Part shown: one piece after another, positions 10,009-18,252 of the stretch
Position numbering within the stretch: position 1 is the first letter of the stretch
Layout of the letters: every line of letters begins with the position of its first letter
Assembly (NCBI RefSeq): GCF_001830555.1
Contig: NZ_MIAM01000015.1
Coordinates: 34,112-88,483 of the forward strand
From: Sphingopyxis sp. RIFCSPHIGHO2_12_FULL_65_19
GTDB taxonomy: Bacteria > Pseudomonadota > Alphaproteobacteria > Sphingomonadales > Sphingomonadaceae
Reading direction: 5' to 3'
Length of the DNA stretch: 54,372 nucleotides
Made by a program: the position numbers and the translations under genes
The notes under the pieces: generated by a model
The model's database searches: none
What the model saw: the letters and a program-made list of their open reading frames with translations, nothing else
What the model was told of the DNA's origin: nothing

Positions 10009-12300
10009 ATGGCGCAATCGTCCTCTCTAACCTTCGATATGGATTCTGAGGGCGAGGAAGTGCGTTCGGGTATCTGGCGCTTCGCAGCGCCCGAATATTA
10101 CACGTTGGCGGTCATCATCAGCGTTGCGATCGCGACCTATATCTTCGTCACCGGCGATGCGCAGAGCGAGCGATTGCTGACCCCGGCGCTGGTGGCGACG
10201 ATCATGGTCGCCAACCTTGTCCCCGCCATGACGCTGATCGTGCTGGTCGGCAGCCGCGTGGCGCGCGCGCGCGCGGTGCATTCGATGGCGGGCGGGCGAG
10301 GGCGCCTGCACGTCCGGCTGGTCGCGCTTTTCTCGTTGATTGCTGCCGCGCCGACGCTGCTCGTCGTGATTTTTGCCTCGCTGCTTTTCCAATATGGCGT
10401 CGATTTCTGGTTTTCCGACCGGTCGCGCGGGATGTTCGAGAACGCCGCAAGCCTGGCCGAGGGCTATTATCAGGACAATCAGCGCGAGGTGGGGGCCAAC
10501 ACGGCAAAAATGGCCGAAGATTTGGGCAATCTTCTGTCGAGAACGCGGATCGACGACCCCAACTTCTCCAACTATTATTTGCAGCAGGTCGTCGTTCGCA
10601 ACCTCAATGAATCGGCGATTATCGAGATCGGGAACGACGGGATCGCGCGCACCGCGGCGATGATCGACCCGGATAACCGCGCGGCGGAAAACCGCCTGTC
10701 GCCCGATATGGTGAAGCGGCTCGATGCAGGCGAAGACGTCGTCGTGATTGTGCGGCCCGACCGGATCGAGGCGGCCACACGCCTTCCGGGACAGCGCCGC
10801 GCCTATGTCTACGCCTCGCGCGATGGCAATGTCCCCGCGTTCAAGCAATCCGAACGCGCCCGAACCGTGCTCGCTGACTATAACGGCCTGTTTGAACGGT
10901 CACAGCTGCTGCAACTGCAATTCAACGGCGCGCTCTATCTTGGATCGCTGTTGCTGCTTGGGCTCGCGGTGATCGCCGCGATCGTCGTCGCCGATCGTAT
11001 CGTGCGCCCCCTGGGGACGTTGATCGAGGCGACGCGAACGGCCGCAGAAGGCGATTTGTCGGTGCGCGTCACACCGCCGCTTCGCGATGACGAAATCGCG
11101 GTGCTGACGCGCGCGTTCAACCGCATGACCGAACAGTTGGAGCGTCAGACGGGCACGCTGGTCAGCGTCAACGAACAGCTGGAAACGCGGCGCAGCTTTA
11201 TCGAAGCCGTGCTCAGCGGCGTGTCGTCGGCCGTGGTGTCGGTGGATGCCGACCACCGCATCCTGCTTGCCAATGCCGCGGCCGAGCGCCTGATCTGCCA
11301 GTCGGCCGAATGCCTGACCGGACGCCCGCTGGCGGATGTTGCGCCCGAACTGGCACGCTTGCTTTCGGGGGACGAGCGCGAAGGCATCGTCCAGCTTGCG
11401 CGCAGCGATGCCGAGCCCGCAACGCTTGCCGCCAAGGCCGTCGCGCAGGGGGATGGTTATGTTCTGAGTTTCGAGGACATCACCCAGCAATTGCTCGACC
11501 AGCGCCGCGCGGCCTGGTCCGACGTCGCACGGCGCATCGCGCACGAAATCAAGAATCCGCTGACCCCGATCCAGCTTGCGGCGGAGCGCCTCCAGCGGCG
11601 CTTCGGCGACAAGGTCGAGGGCGACGCGGCGACCTTTCGCAAGCTGACCGACACGGTGATCCGGCAGGTCCACGACATGCGGCGCATGGTGGACGAATTT
11701 TCAAGCTTTGCGCGGATGCCGAAACCGACGTTCGGCGTCGAGGACATCCGCGATATCCTGCGCCAGGCGGTGTTCCTGTTCGAGGTCGCCAAGCCCGATA
11801 TCGCCTTTTCGGTCCACACGCCGAGCGAGATCGAACCGCTCGTATGCGATCGCCGCCTGTTGTCGCAAGCGCTGACCAACATAGTCAAGAATGCAGTCGA
11901 AGCAATTGAAGAGAAATTCAAAAATCCAGACGTGGTGGCGACGGGGCATATCGCGGCCGACCTTCAGATCGGGGCCGACGGGGTGATCGTCATCCGCGTT
12001 ACCGACGACGGGATCGGCTTGCCCGAAGCGCGCGATGCGATCGCCGAACCCTATATGACGACACGGCAGGGCGGAACGGGTCTGGGCCTCGCGATCGTCA
12101 AGAAGATCGTCGAGCAACATTATGGCGAACTGGAATTTTCCGATAATCCGGCGGGGCAGGGGACGTGCGTTACGCTGACCCTGCACCCCGACCGCCTGCG
12201 GCCGCTGGTCGGTCAGGGCGGGGATGGCAGCATGGGGCAGGCAGAATCGGTTCCGGGACGTATGCGGAACCGACAGGACAGAGAAGATCATGGCGCTTGA
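10009..12300 (+). CDS. ntrY: Membrane sensor histidine kinase NtrY
   Basis: The second, membrane-bound kinase of the ntr block. The first three hydrophobic segments are YYTLAVIISVAIATYIFV, ALVATIMVANLVPAMTLIVL and LVALFSLIAAAPTLLVVIF; an extracytoplasmic region of about 170 residues and a further helix (LGSLLLLGLAVIAAIVVA) follow. Then come a HAMP domain (RPLGTLIEATR), a PAS domain, the phosphoacceptor helix [13 protein letters not shown] and an ATPase domain (TGLGLAIVKKIVE). NtrY/NtrX is linked to nitrogen and, in several alphaproteobacteria, redox or envelope control. The start is uncertain: ATGs at 9979, 10009 and 10039 are in frame and none has a clear Shine-Dalgarno. The 3' end overlaps ntrX by 11 bases. 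Confidence 0.9.
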   Translation: MAQSSSLTFDMDSEGEEVRSGIWRFAAPEYYTLAVIISVAIATYIFVTGDAQSERLLTPALVATIMVANLVPAMTLIVLVGSRVARARAVHSMAGGRGRLHVRLVALFSLIAAAPTLLVVIFASLLFQYGVDFWFSDRSRGMFENAASLAEGYYQDNQREVGANTAKMAEDLGNLLSRTRIDDPNFSNYYLQQVVVRNLNESAIIEIGNDGIARTAAMIDPDNRAAENRLSPDMVKRLDAGEDVVVIVRPDRIEAATRLPGQRRAYVYASRDGNVPAFKQSERARTVLADYNGLFERSQLLQLQFNGALYLGSLLLLGLAVIAAIVVADRIVRPLGTLIEATRTAAEGDLSVRVTPPLRDDEIAVLTRAFNRMTEQLERQTGTLVSVNEQLETRRSFIEAVLSGVSSAVVSVDADHRILLANAAAERLICQSAECLTGRPLADVAPELARLLSGDEREGIVQLARSDAEPATLAAKAVAQGDGYVLSFEDITQQLLDQRRAAWSDVARRIAHEIKNPLTPIQLAAERLQRRFGDKVEGDAATFRKLTDTVIRQVHDMRRMVDEFSSFARMPKPTFGVEDIRDILRQAVFLFEVAKPDIAFSVHTPSEIEPLVCDRRLLSQALTNIVKNAVEAIEEKFKNPDVVATGHIAADLQIGADGVIVIRVTDDGIGLPEARDAIAEPYMTTRQGGTGLGLAIVKKIVEQHYGELEFSDNPAGQGTCVTLTLHPDRLRPLVGQGGDGSMGQAESVPGRMRNRQDREDHGA

Positions 12301-13669
12301 TATTTTGATCGTCGACGACGAACGCGACATTTGCGAGCTCGTTGCCGGCGTCATGGAAGACGAAGGTTATGAGGCGCGAACCGCCTCCGACAGCGACTCG
12401 GCGCTGGAAGCGATCCGCCAGCGGCGACCCTCGCTGGCGCTGATCGACGTGTGGTTGCAGGGGTCGCGGCTCGATGGGCTGGGGCTGGTCGAGGCGATCA
12501 AGGCGTTCGACCCGACGCTCCCGATCATCGTCATTTCGGGCCATGGCGGGCTCGACACAGCCGTTGCTGCGATCCGCCGCGGCGCGTTCGACTTCATCGA
12601 AAAGCCGTTCGAGGCGTCGCGCCTGTTGCACCTGGTCGAACGCGCGACCGAAAGCGAACGGTTGAAATTTGAATATGAGCAGCTTCGCGAAAAAGCGGGA
12701 CCATCGGACGAACTGACCGGGACAAGCGCCGCCATCAACAATGTTCGCGCGACGTTGAAGCGTGTGGCGGGGACGGGGAGCCGCGTGTTGATCACGGGCG
12801 CGCCGGGCGTCGGCAAGGAAGTCGCGGCGCGCGTGCTGCACGGTTGGAGCGGGCGCCACACCGCGCCCTTCCGGGTCATTTCGTCGGCGCGCATGGATCC
12901 CGAAACGGTCGAAACCGAATTATTCGGGTCCGAAGCCGAGGATGGATCGATCCGTGTCGGTCTGCTCGAACAGGCACATGGCGGCACCTTGTTCCTCGAC
13001 GAGGTTGCCGACATGCCGCTCACGACGCAGGGCAAGATCCTGCGCGTCCTGACCGACCAGAGCTTCACCCGCGTTGGCGGGCGCACGATGATCCGCGTCG
13101 ACGTGCGCATCATTTCGGGCTCGGCCCGCGACCTGATGACCGAAATCGCCGAAAGCCGTTTTCGCGAAGACCTCTATTACCGGCTCAACGTCGTGCCGGT
13201 GCATATTCCCCCGCTGCGCGAACGACGTGACGATATCGTGAGCCTGTGCGATCATTATATTCGCCGGTACGCGGCCGATCGCCGCGTGCCGCCGCCGGTG
13301 ATCAGTTCAGAGGCGATGGCGGCGCTTCAGGCGCATGAATGGCCGGGCAATGTGCGCGAGCTTCGCAATGTCATCGAACGGGTGATGATCCTGGCGCCGA
13401 GCGACCGACTGAGCCGCATCGACGCCGATATGCTGCCGTCGGAACTGGTTCGCGGGGGAACCGACATCCTGCCCAATTCGGAATCGATCACCGCCATCCC
13501 GCTGAAGGAAGCGCGCGAAAATTTCGAGCGGGAATATCTGCGTATCCAGATCAATCGCTTTTCCGGCAATATTTCGCGGACAGCGACCTTTATCGGCATG
13601 GAACGCTCCGCCTTGCACCGCAAACTGAAACTTTTGGGGCTGACAGAGAGTTCGGAGGGCGAGGGATAG
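12290..13669 (+). CDS. ntrX: Response regulator NtrX (NtrC family, GAFTGA loop missing)
   Basis: Partner of NtrY, 459 residues. The receiver domain has phosphoacceptor Asp53 in LIDVWLQG. The AAA+ domain has Walker A GAPGVGKE and Walker B GGTLFLDEVADMP, and a Fis-like helix-turn-helix (FIGMERSALHRKL) ends the protein. Where NtrC has GHEKGAFTGAHSR, this protein has GSEAEDGSIRVG, so the loop that touches sigma-54 is absent. Other alphaproteobacterial NtrX proteins are also known to lack it, which suggests a role without sigma-54 remodelling. The ATG lies inside the end of ntrY, giving an 11-base overlap. Confidence 0.92.
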   Translation: MALDILIVDDERDICELVAGVMEDEGYEARTASDSDSALEAIRQRRPSLALIDVWLQGSRLDGLGLVEAIKAFDPTLPIIVISGHGGLDTAVAAIRRGAFDFIEKPFEASRLLHLVERATESERLKFEYEQLREKAGPSDELTGTSAAINNVRATLKRVAGTGSRVLITGAPGVGKEVAARVLHGWSGRHTAPFRVISSARMDPETVETELFGSEAEDGSIRVGLLEQAHGGTLFLDEVADMPLTTQGKILRVLTDQSFTRVGGRTMIRVDVRIISGSARDLMTEIAESRFREDLYYRLNVVPVHIPPLRERRDDIVSLCDHYIRRYAADRRVPPPVISSEAMAALQAHEWPGNVRELRNVIERVMILAPSDRLSRIDADMLPSELVRGGTDILPNSESITAIPLKEARENFEREYLRIQINRFSGNISRTATFIGMERSALHRKLKLLGLTESSEGEG

Positions 13670-13864
13670 CCGGCATTGATCGGGGTTCTTCGCCAAGGAG
13701 GTCGTTTCCATACAATTCCGGCGCTGAATGCGGTTTCCACTTTTTGGGCGAGTGCTCTGGACCTTCCCCATGCTTTGCCGCATATTGGCAGGTGAAGAAG
13801 GTCTTTTTGAGCCGGAACACCGGCACCTTACCCGCGGTTTGACCGCCAAAAACAGGAGGCAAAT

Positions 13865-14365
13865 GTGTCCGATAAAAACCAGAATCTCCAGGATATTTTC
13901 CTCAACGCCCTCCGCCGCAGCAAGACCCCGGTAACCATGTTCCTGGTCAAGGGCGTCAAATTGCAGGGCATCATCACCTGGTTCGACAATTTCTCTTTGC
14001 TGCTGCGCCGGGACGGGCAGTCGCAGCTTGTTTACAAGCATGCGATTTCGACTGTCATGCCATCGCATGATTTCGATCTGTCGCTGCTGGGCGACAATTT
14101 GCGCGAAGCGCCCGCTGGCAAGGGCAAGGCGCTTCAGGACGTGTTCCTGAACGCCGTTCGCCGGTCGGACGAATCGGTGACCATGTTCCTGGTCAACGGC
14201 GTGATGCTTCAGGGCGATATCGTGGCATTCGACCTGTTCTGCATGTTGCTCGAACGCGAGCGGCAAGTGCAGCTGGTTTACAAGCACGCGATTTCGACCG
14301 TTCAGCCGAACGGGCCGATCAACCTGACCGACAGCGAGCCGGACGCCGAAGCGGACAACGCCTGA
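13865..14365 (+). CDS. hfq: Tandem (two-Sm-domain) RNA chaperone Hfq
   Basis: A 166-residue protein with two complete Hfq Sm domains, about residues 5-72 and 87-154, offset by 82 residues. The family signature YKHAIST occurs twice (57-63 and 139-145) and LQD-FLNA occurs twice. Ordinary Hfq is one domain forming a hexamer; this would form a six-domain ring from three chains. The first repeat is close to usual alphaproteobacterial Hfq (WFDNF). The second differs at RNA-contact positions: Lys32 is matched by Met114, Asn42 by Leu124 and Lys20 by Asp102. The start is a GTG with AGGAGG five bases upstream; the overlapping ATG at 13863 is out of frame. hflX follows after 29 bases. Confidence 0.95.
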   Translation: MSDKNQNLQDIFLNALRRSKTPVTMFLVKGVKLQGIITWFDNFSLLLRRDGQSQLVYKHAISTVMPSHDFDLSLLGDNLREAPAGKGKALQDVFLNAVRRSDESVTMFLVNGVMLQGDIVAFDLFCMLLERERQVQLVYKHAISTVQPNGPINLTDSEPDAEADNA

Positions 14366-14394
14366 TCGACCCGATTAACGACATCGAAGACGAG

Positions 14395-15714
14395 GTGACG
14401 CGCGGCGCGGCTGCGCTCATCGTCGTGCCCGAATGGCATAGCCAGCGCCTCGCGCGCGATCTTGACGCGCGCGCCGAGGAGGCGAGGGGGCTCGCGCTCG
14501 CGATCGGTCTCGATGTCGTCGCGGTGCATACGCTTCGGCTGCGCCAGACACGCGCTGCGACGTTGCTGGGGGTCGGGCAGATCGAAGCCATCGCGCCCGA
14601 TATCGCGGCGAAGGCTGTCCAGCTCGTTGTCGTCGATGCGGCGCTCAGCCCGATCCAGCAACGCAATCTGGAAACCGCCTTTGGCACGAAGGTCATCGAT
14701 CGCACCGGGTTGATCCTTGAAATCTTTGGCGAGCGCGCCGCGACCGCCGAAGGGCGGCTTCAGGTCGAACTGGCGCATCTCGACTATCAGGCCGGGCGGC
14801 TGGTGCGCAGCTGGACGCACCTCGAACGCCAGCGCGGTGGCTTCGGCTTTCTGGGCGGCCCCGGTGAAACGCAGATCGAGGCGGACCGGCGGATGATCCG
14901 CAACCGTATGGCGCGCATCCGGCGCAGCCTCGACGATGCGCGCCGCACACGCCAGTTGCAGCGGTCCAAGCGGCAGCGCGCACCATGGCCCGTTGTCGCG
15001 CTGGTTGGCTATACCAATGCCGGAAAGTCTACGTTTTTCAATCGATTAACGGGAAGTGACGTCATGGCGGAAGACATGCTTTTCGCCACGCTCGACCCGA
15101 CGATGCGCGAGATTCGATTGCCGGGGATCGACAAGGCGATCCTGTCGGACACGGTTGGATTTGTGTCCGACCTGCCGACCGAACTCGTCGCGGCGTTTCG
15201 CGCGACGCTGGAGGAAGTCACAACCGCCGACCTGATCGTCCATGTCCGCGACATTGTTCATCCCGACAGCGATGCGCAGTATGACGATGTCCGCGCCATA
15301 TTGGATTCGCTTGGCGTCAACGGAGCGCAGGACGGCGGCGAGGGCGACGCGCCGCCCGCCATCGCGCAGATCGAAATCTGGAACAAGATCGACACCGCCG
15401 ACCCCGACCGGCGCGCGGATATCGAGGAAATGGCGGCGCGGCGGTCTGACGTCGCGGTCATTTCGGCGGTATCGGGTGAAGGTGTCGAGGCAGCGCGAAC
15501 GCTGATGGCGACACAATTGACCGCACAACATCAGATACAGCGCATCTATCTCGATTACGCTGAAGGTGAGGCGATGGCCTGGCTTCACGCGCGCGGTGAG
15601 GTGTTGGCCGATGAGCCGTCGGGCGAGGGGCATGTGCTGACCGTACGGCTCGATCCCGCCGACCGCGCGCGGTTCGAGCGTCTATGGCCGGTTAGCGACG
15701 TTCCGACGCCTTGA
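14395..15714 (+). CDS. hflX: Ribosome-associated GTPase HflX
   Basis: A GTPase that binds 50S subunits and rescues or splits stalled ribosomes. The N-terminal HflX domain has the glycine-rich GGFGFLGGPGETQIEADRR. The G domain has P-loop GYTNAGKST, G3 DTVGFV and G4 NKID, and a C-terminal domain follows. The length of 439 residues is usual. GTG 14395 is the first good start after hfq; a slightly longer N terminus with another rare start cannot be excluded. The hfq-hflX order is conserved across proteobacteria. The 3' end overlaps convergent mazG by 23 bases. Confidence 0.94.
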   Translation: MTRGAAALIVVPEWHSQRLARDLDARAEEARGLALAIGLDVVAVHTLRLRQTRAATLLGVGQIEAIAPDIAAKAVQLVVVDAALSPIQQRNLETAFGTKVIDRTGLILEIFGERAATAEGRLQVELAHLDYQAGRLVRSWTHLERQRGGFGFLGGPGETQIEADRRMIRNRMARIRRSLDDARRTRQLQRSKRQRAPWPVVALVGYTNAGKSTFFNRLTGSDVMAEDMLFATLDPTMREIRLPGIDKAILSDTVGFVSDLPTELVAAFRATLEEVTTADLIVHVRDIVHPDSDAQYDDVRAILDSLGVNGAQDGGEGDAPPAIAQIEIWNKIDTADPDRRADIEEMAARRSDVAVISAVSGEGVEAARTLMATQLTAQHQIQRIYLDYAEGEAMAWLHARGEVLADEPSGEGHVLTVRLDPADRARFERLWPVSDVPTP

Positions 15715-16465
15715 CCGCCAGCCAATGATCTTCCTGCGCCTGGAGTGACAGTCCGGCGAGACTGCCACCGGCTCGATCCTCCATCGCCGCAAAGCGGCGC
15801 GCGAATTTCGCATTGCCATCGCGCAGGGCGCTTTCGGCATCGACGCCCAGGTGCCGGGCATAGTTGACGACCGCGAACAGCAGGTCGCCGATTTCTTCAT
15901 GGCGGTCGGCGTCAGTCGCGGCGTCGCCAACCTCGACAAGTTCTTCGGCGATCTTGTCGCGGGGGCCGTCGGCGTCGGGCCAGTCGAAACCGACGCGCGC
16001 CGCGCGCCCCTGTAGCTTTTGCGCGCGCAGTAAGGCCGGCAAGGAGGATGCGACGCCGGCGAGCGCGCCGGTCGGACCATCCGCCGCGCGCTCCGCCGCC
16101 TTGATCTGCTCCCATTGCTGGCGGACATCGTCGGTCTGGCCGTCGCCGAAAATATGCGGGTGGCGGCGCTCTATCTTGTCGCTGATCGCGTTGGCGACAT
16201 CGTCGAACCCGAACAGGCCGCCATCGGCTGCAATCTGGCTGTGAAAAACGACCTGAAGCAACAGGTCGCCAAGTTCGTCGCAGATTGCGGCAGGATCGCC
16301 GCCGGCGATCGCGTCCGAAACTTCATAGGCTTCCTCGATCGTGTAGGGTGCGATCGTCGAGAAATCCTGCGCAAGATCCCATTCGCAGCCGCCGTCGGGA
16401 TTCCGCAGTTGGCGCATGATTGCGAGCAGGCGATCGATGGGCGGCTGAGGATCGGTCGCAGACAT
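15692..16465 (-). CDS. mazG: Nucleoside triphosphate pyrophosphohydrolase MazG
   Basis: Hydrolyses NTPs and dNTPs to monophosphates and pyrophosphate, cleaning aberrant nucleotides and affecting ppGpp metabolism. Two MazG repeats are visible: the first with CEWDLAQDF, IEEAYEVSDAI and DELGDLLLQVVFH (metal-binding EExxE and ExxD), the second with KIAEELVEVGD and EEIGDLLFAVVNYARH. The length of 257 residues is typical. It has its own AT-rich promoter (16477-16505) with a predicted start only about five bases before the ATG. It overlaps hflX convergently by 23 bases. Confidence 0.93.
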   Translation of the reverse strand: MSATDPQPPIDRLLAIMRQLRNPDGGCEWDLAQDFSTIAPYTIEEAYEVSDAIAGGDPAAICDELGDLLLQVVFHSQIAADGGLFGFDDVANAISDKIERRHPHIFGDGQTDDVRQQWEQIKAAERAADGPTGALAGVASSLPALLRAQKLQGRAARVGFDWPDADGPRDKIAEELVEVGDAATDADRHEEIGDLLFAVVNYARHLGVDAESALRDGNAKFARRFAAMEDRAGGSLAGLSLQAQEDHWLAVKASERR

Positions 16466-16468
16466 ATG

Positions 16469-16490
16469 ATTATCCGATAATATATATTAT
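16469..16490 (-). promoter_or_regulatory. Overlapping palindromes at the mazG start
   Basis: Two perfect palindromes interlock: ATTATC-C-GATAAT at 16469-16481 and ATAATATATATTAT at 16477-16490. They cover the proposed mazG -10 box and start site in an otherwise G+C-rich region. They could be a repressor site, or simply by-products of an AT-rich promoter. Confidence 0.4.
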
Positions 16491-16505
16491 GTTAAATAAT
16501 GCTAA
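16477..16505 (-). promoter_or_regulatory. Predicted mazG promoter
   Basis: On the minus strand TTAGCA (16505-16500) and TATTAT (16482-16477) are separated by exactly 17 bases and match the sigma-70 consensus at four and five of six positions. Transcription would start near 16470, leaving almost no leader before the ATG at 16465. Confidence 0.45.
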
Positions 16506-16521
16506 GAGGGACGAGACCCTC
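16506..16521 (-). terminator. Possible terminator at the end of the mltB-to-small-protein operon
   Basis: On the minus strand GAGGG-TCTCGT-CCCTC is followed by TTAGCATTATTT, four bases after the stop of the 58-residue gene. The stem is only five base pairs, so termination would be weak. It lies directly before the mazG promoter. Confidence 0.4.
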
Positions 16522-16524
16522 GCG

Positions 16525-16701
16525 CTATGTTACCGCCTGCCACGTTCGGATGACCAGGAACACCAATCCGAAGATCGCAACCCATGCGAGCGCCATCTTC
16601 AACCAGTCGGTCATCGGCAGCCGCCGCGCGAGCAGCGAACTGACCACCAGCGCGAAAGCGCCGACAAACCAGATGAGCTGAACGGTCGTATCCCCGGTCA
16701 T
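16525..16701 (-). CDS. Small two-helix membrane protein (58 residues)
   Basis: The ATG overlaps the stop of the metallo-hydrolase gene (ATGA), which strongly supports real, coupled translation. The product begins MTGDTTVQLIWFVGAFALVV; the first helix ends at SSLLARRLPM and a second, FGLVFLVIRTW, follows after LKMALAWVAI. The ARRLP...MALAWVAIF pattern recalls the membrane anchor that precedes retropepsin-like aspartic protease domains in some alphaproteobacteria, but no protease domain follows here. It could be a reduced remnant or an independent small protein. Function unknown. Confidence 0.7.
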   Translation of the reverse strand: MTGDTTVQLIWFVGAFALVVSSLLARRLPMTDWLKMALAWVAIFGLVFLVIRTWQAVT

Positions 16702-17462
16702 AATTGCACCTCCAGCCCGTCATATCCGGGTTCGACACCCGGCGGCAATTCGGCCGCAAGGTCGTCATAATCCATCGTATTGTCCATATGCGTGATGATC
16801 GCGCGCGGATTGCCGACCTTGGCAAGGCCCTCCAGCGTCATCGCCAGATGCGGGTGCGTCGGATGCGGATAGCGACGCAGGGCGTCGATCACGAACAGAT
16901 CGACGCCCTGAAAGAAATCGACCATTTCATCCGTGAACTTAGAAAAATCAGTGGCATATGCGATTTTGTGCGCACCATCGCTGAAGATCAGCCCGGTCGC
17001 CTTGATCGGCCCATGGGGCATTTCGATCGCCGACACCTCGATCGGACCGATAGACTGGTGATCGTGCAGGTCGATCGGGTCGACCGACGCCGGATAGCCT
17101 GCATTGCCGGCGAACGCATAAGTGAAACGCCATTTGAGGATGTCGAGGACATGGTCGCGCGCATAGACTGGTACCGCCGAGCGCCGCAGGTGCATGACCT
17201 GCCGCAGATCGTCGAGGCCGTGCGTATGATCGGCGTGTTCATGGGTCCAGATGACCGCATCGATGTCGCCGACACCCGCGTCGAGCAGTTGCAGGCGCAT
17301 GTCGGGACTGGTGTCGACGAGGATGCGAAACCCGCCGAGCGACACCATGATCGACGCGCGGCTGCGCAAGTTGCGCGGATTGTCGGGGTCGCACTGCCCC
17401 CAGTCGTTTCCGATCCGCGGCACGCCCGACGACGTCCCGCAACCCAAGACCCGTACCTTCAT
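16698..17462 (-). CDS. MBL-fold metallo-hydrolase (PhnP/RNase Z-like)
   Basis: A metallo-beta-lactamase-fold enzyme of 254 residues. The metal motif HEHADH gives His74, His76, Asp78 and His79; later ligands lie in MPHGPIKATG, YATDFSKF and ITHMDNTMDYD. The N-terminal LGCGTSSGVPRIG is typical of the PhnP-like phosphodiesterases often found next to tatD. The start ATG at 17462 is chosen because homology begins at MKVRVLGCG; upstream in-frame codons overlap tatD and look non-native. Its stop overlaps the small membrane gene (ATGA). The exact substrate is unknown. Confidence 0.87.
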   Translation of the reverse strand: MKVRVLGCGTSSGVPRIGNDWGQCDPDNPRNLRSRASIMVSLGGFRILVDTSPDMRLQLLDAGVGDIDAVIWTHEHADHTHGLDDLRQVMHLRRSAVPVYARDHVLDILKWRFTYAFAGNAGYPASVDPIDLHDHQSIGPIEVSAIEMPHGPIKATGLIFSDGAHKIAYATDFSKFTDEMVDFFQGVDLFVIDALRRYPHPTHPHLAMTLEGLAKVGNPRAIITHMDNTMDYDDLAAELPPGVEPGYDGLEVQL

Positions 17463-17475
17463 TGCGCGCGTGACG

Positions 17476-18252
17476 TCATGGCGCCGCCTTGTTGAAAAGC
17501 GCATAGAAATTGGCGCTTGTCGCAGCCGCAAGCCCATTCTCTTCCTCGCCGCGAAGACCCGCTAGAAAGGCGAGTGTATCGGCGACAAAGGCCGGTTCGC
17601 CAGGTTTTCCGCGGTGCGGGACGGGGGCGAGGAAGGGGGAATCGGTCTCGATCAAAAGGCGGTCCTGCGGCAGCCATCTTGCGGTGGCCTGAAGGTCGGC
17701 GGCATTTTTGAAGGTCACGATGCCCGAGATCGAGATATAAAGCCCCAACTCAAGTGCCCGGCGCGCAAAATTGTCGCTCGCCGTGAAACAGTGGATGACG
17801 CCGGGGAAGATCGCCCTGCCCATCTCTTCGCCGAGCAAGGCCAGCGTGTCGTCCTCGGCATCGCGCGTGTGGACGATGATCGGTAATCCGCTTTGCTGCG
17901 ACGCATGGATATGGCGGCGGAAACTGTCCTGCTGCCGTTGACGGTCGCTCTTGTTGTAATAATAGTCGAGCCCGGTTTCGCCGATACCGATCACGCGGGG
18001 ATGCGCGGCGCGCGCGACCAGCTTGGCCGTGTCGACGTCGGGATGATGGTCGGCGTCGTGCGGATGGATACCGACACTGGCCCAGACGTCGCCGTTCGCC
18101 TCCGCCACCGCGAGAACGTCGTCCCACTCGGCCTCGCGCGTCGCGATGTTGAGCATCGCGGTGACGCCCTTTGCGCGCGCGCGCGCCAGAACCTCATCCT
18201 GCTGCTCGGCAAGTCCCTTGTAATTGAGGTGACAGTGCGAATCGACGAGCAT
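17476..18252 (-). CDS. tatD: TatD-family metal-dependent deoxyribonuclease
   Basis: A 258-residue TIM-barrel hydrolase. Metal ligands are visible in order: His6 and His8 in DSHCHLN, Glu in GIGETGLDYYY, His in HTRDAEDD, His in HCFTAS and Asp in ETDSPFLAP. TatD proteins are DNA exonucleases linked to repair; several paralogues (YcfH, YjjV) are hard to separate by sequence alone. The start overlaps the metG stop by one base (TGATG), and tatD after metG is a common bacterial order. Confidence 0.9.
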   Translation of the reverse strand: MLVDSHCHLNYKGLAEQQDEVLARARAKGVTAMLNIATREAEWDDVLAVAEANGDVWASVGIHPHDADHHPDVDTAKLVARAAHPRVIGIGETGLDYYYNKSDRQRQQDSFRRHIHASQQSGLPIIVHTRDAEDDTLALLGEEMGRAIFPGVIHCFTASDNFARRALELGLYISISGIVTFKNAADLQATARWLPQDRLLIETDSPFLAPVPHRGKPGEPAFVADTLAFLAGLRGEEENGLAAATSANFYALFNKAAP

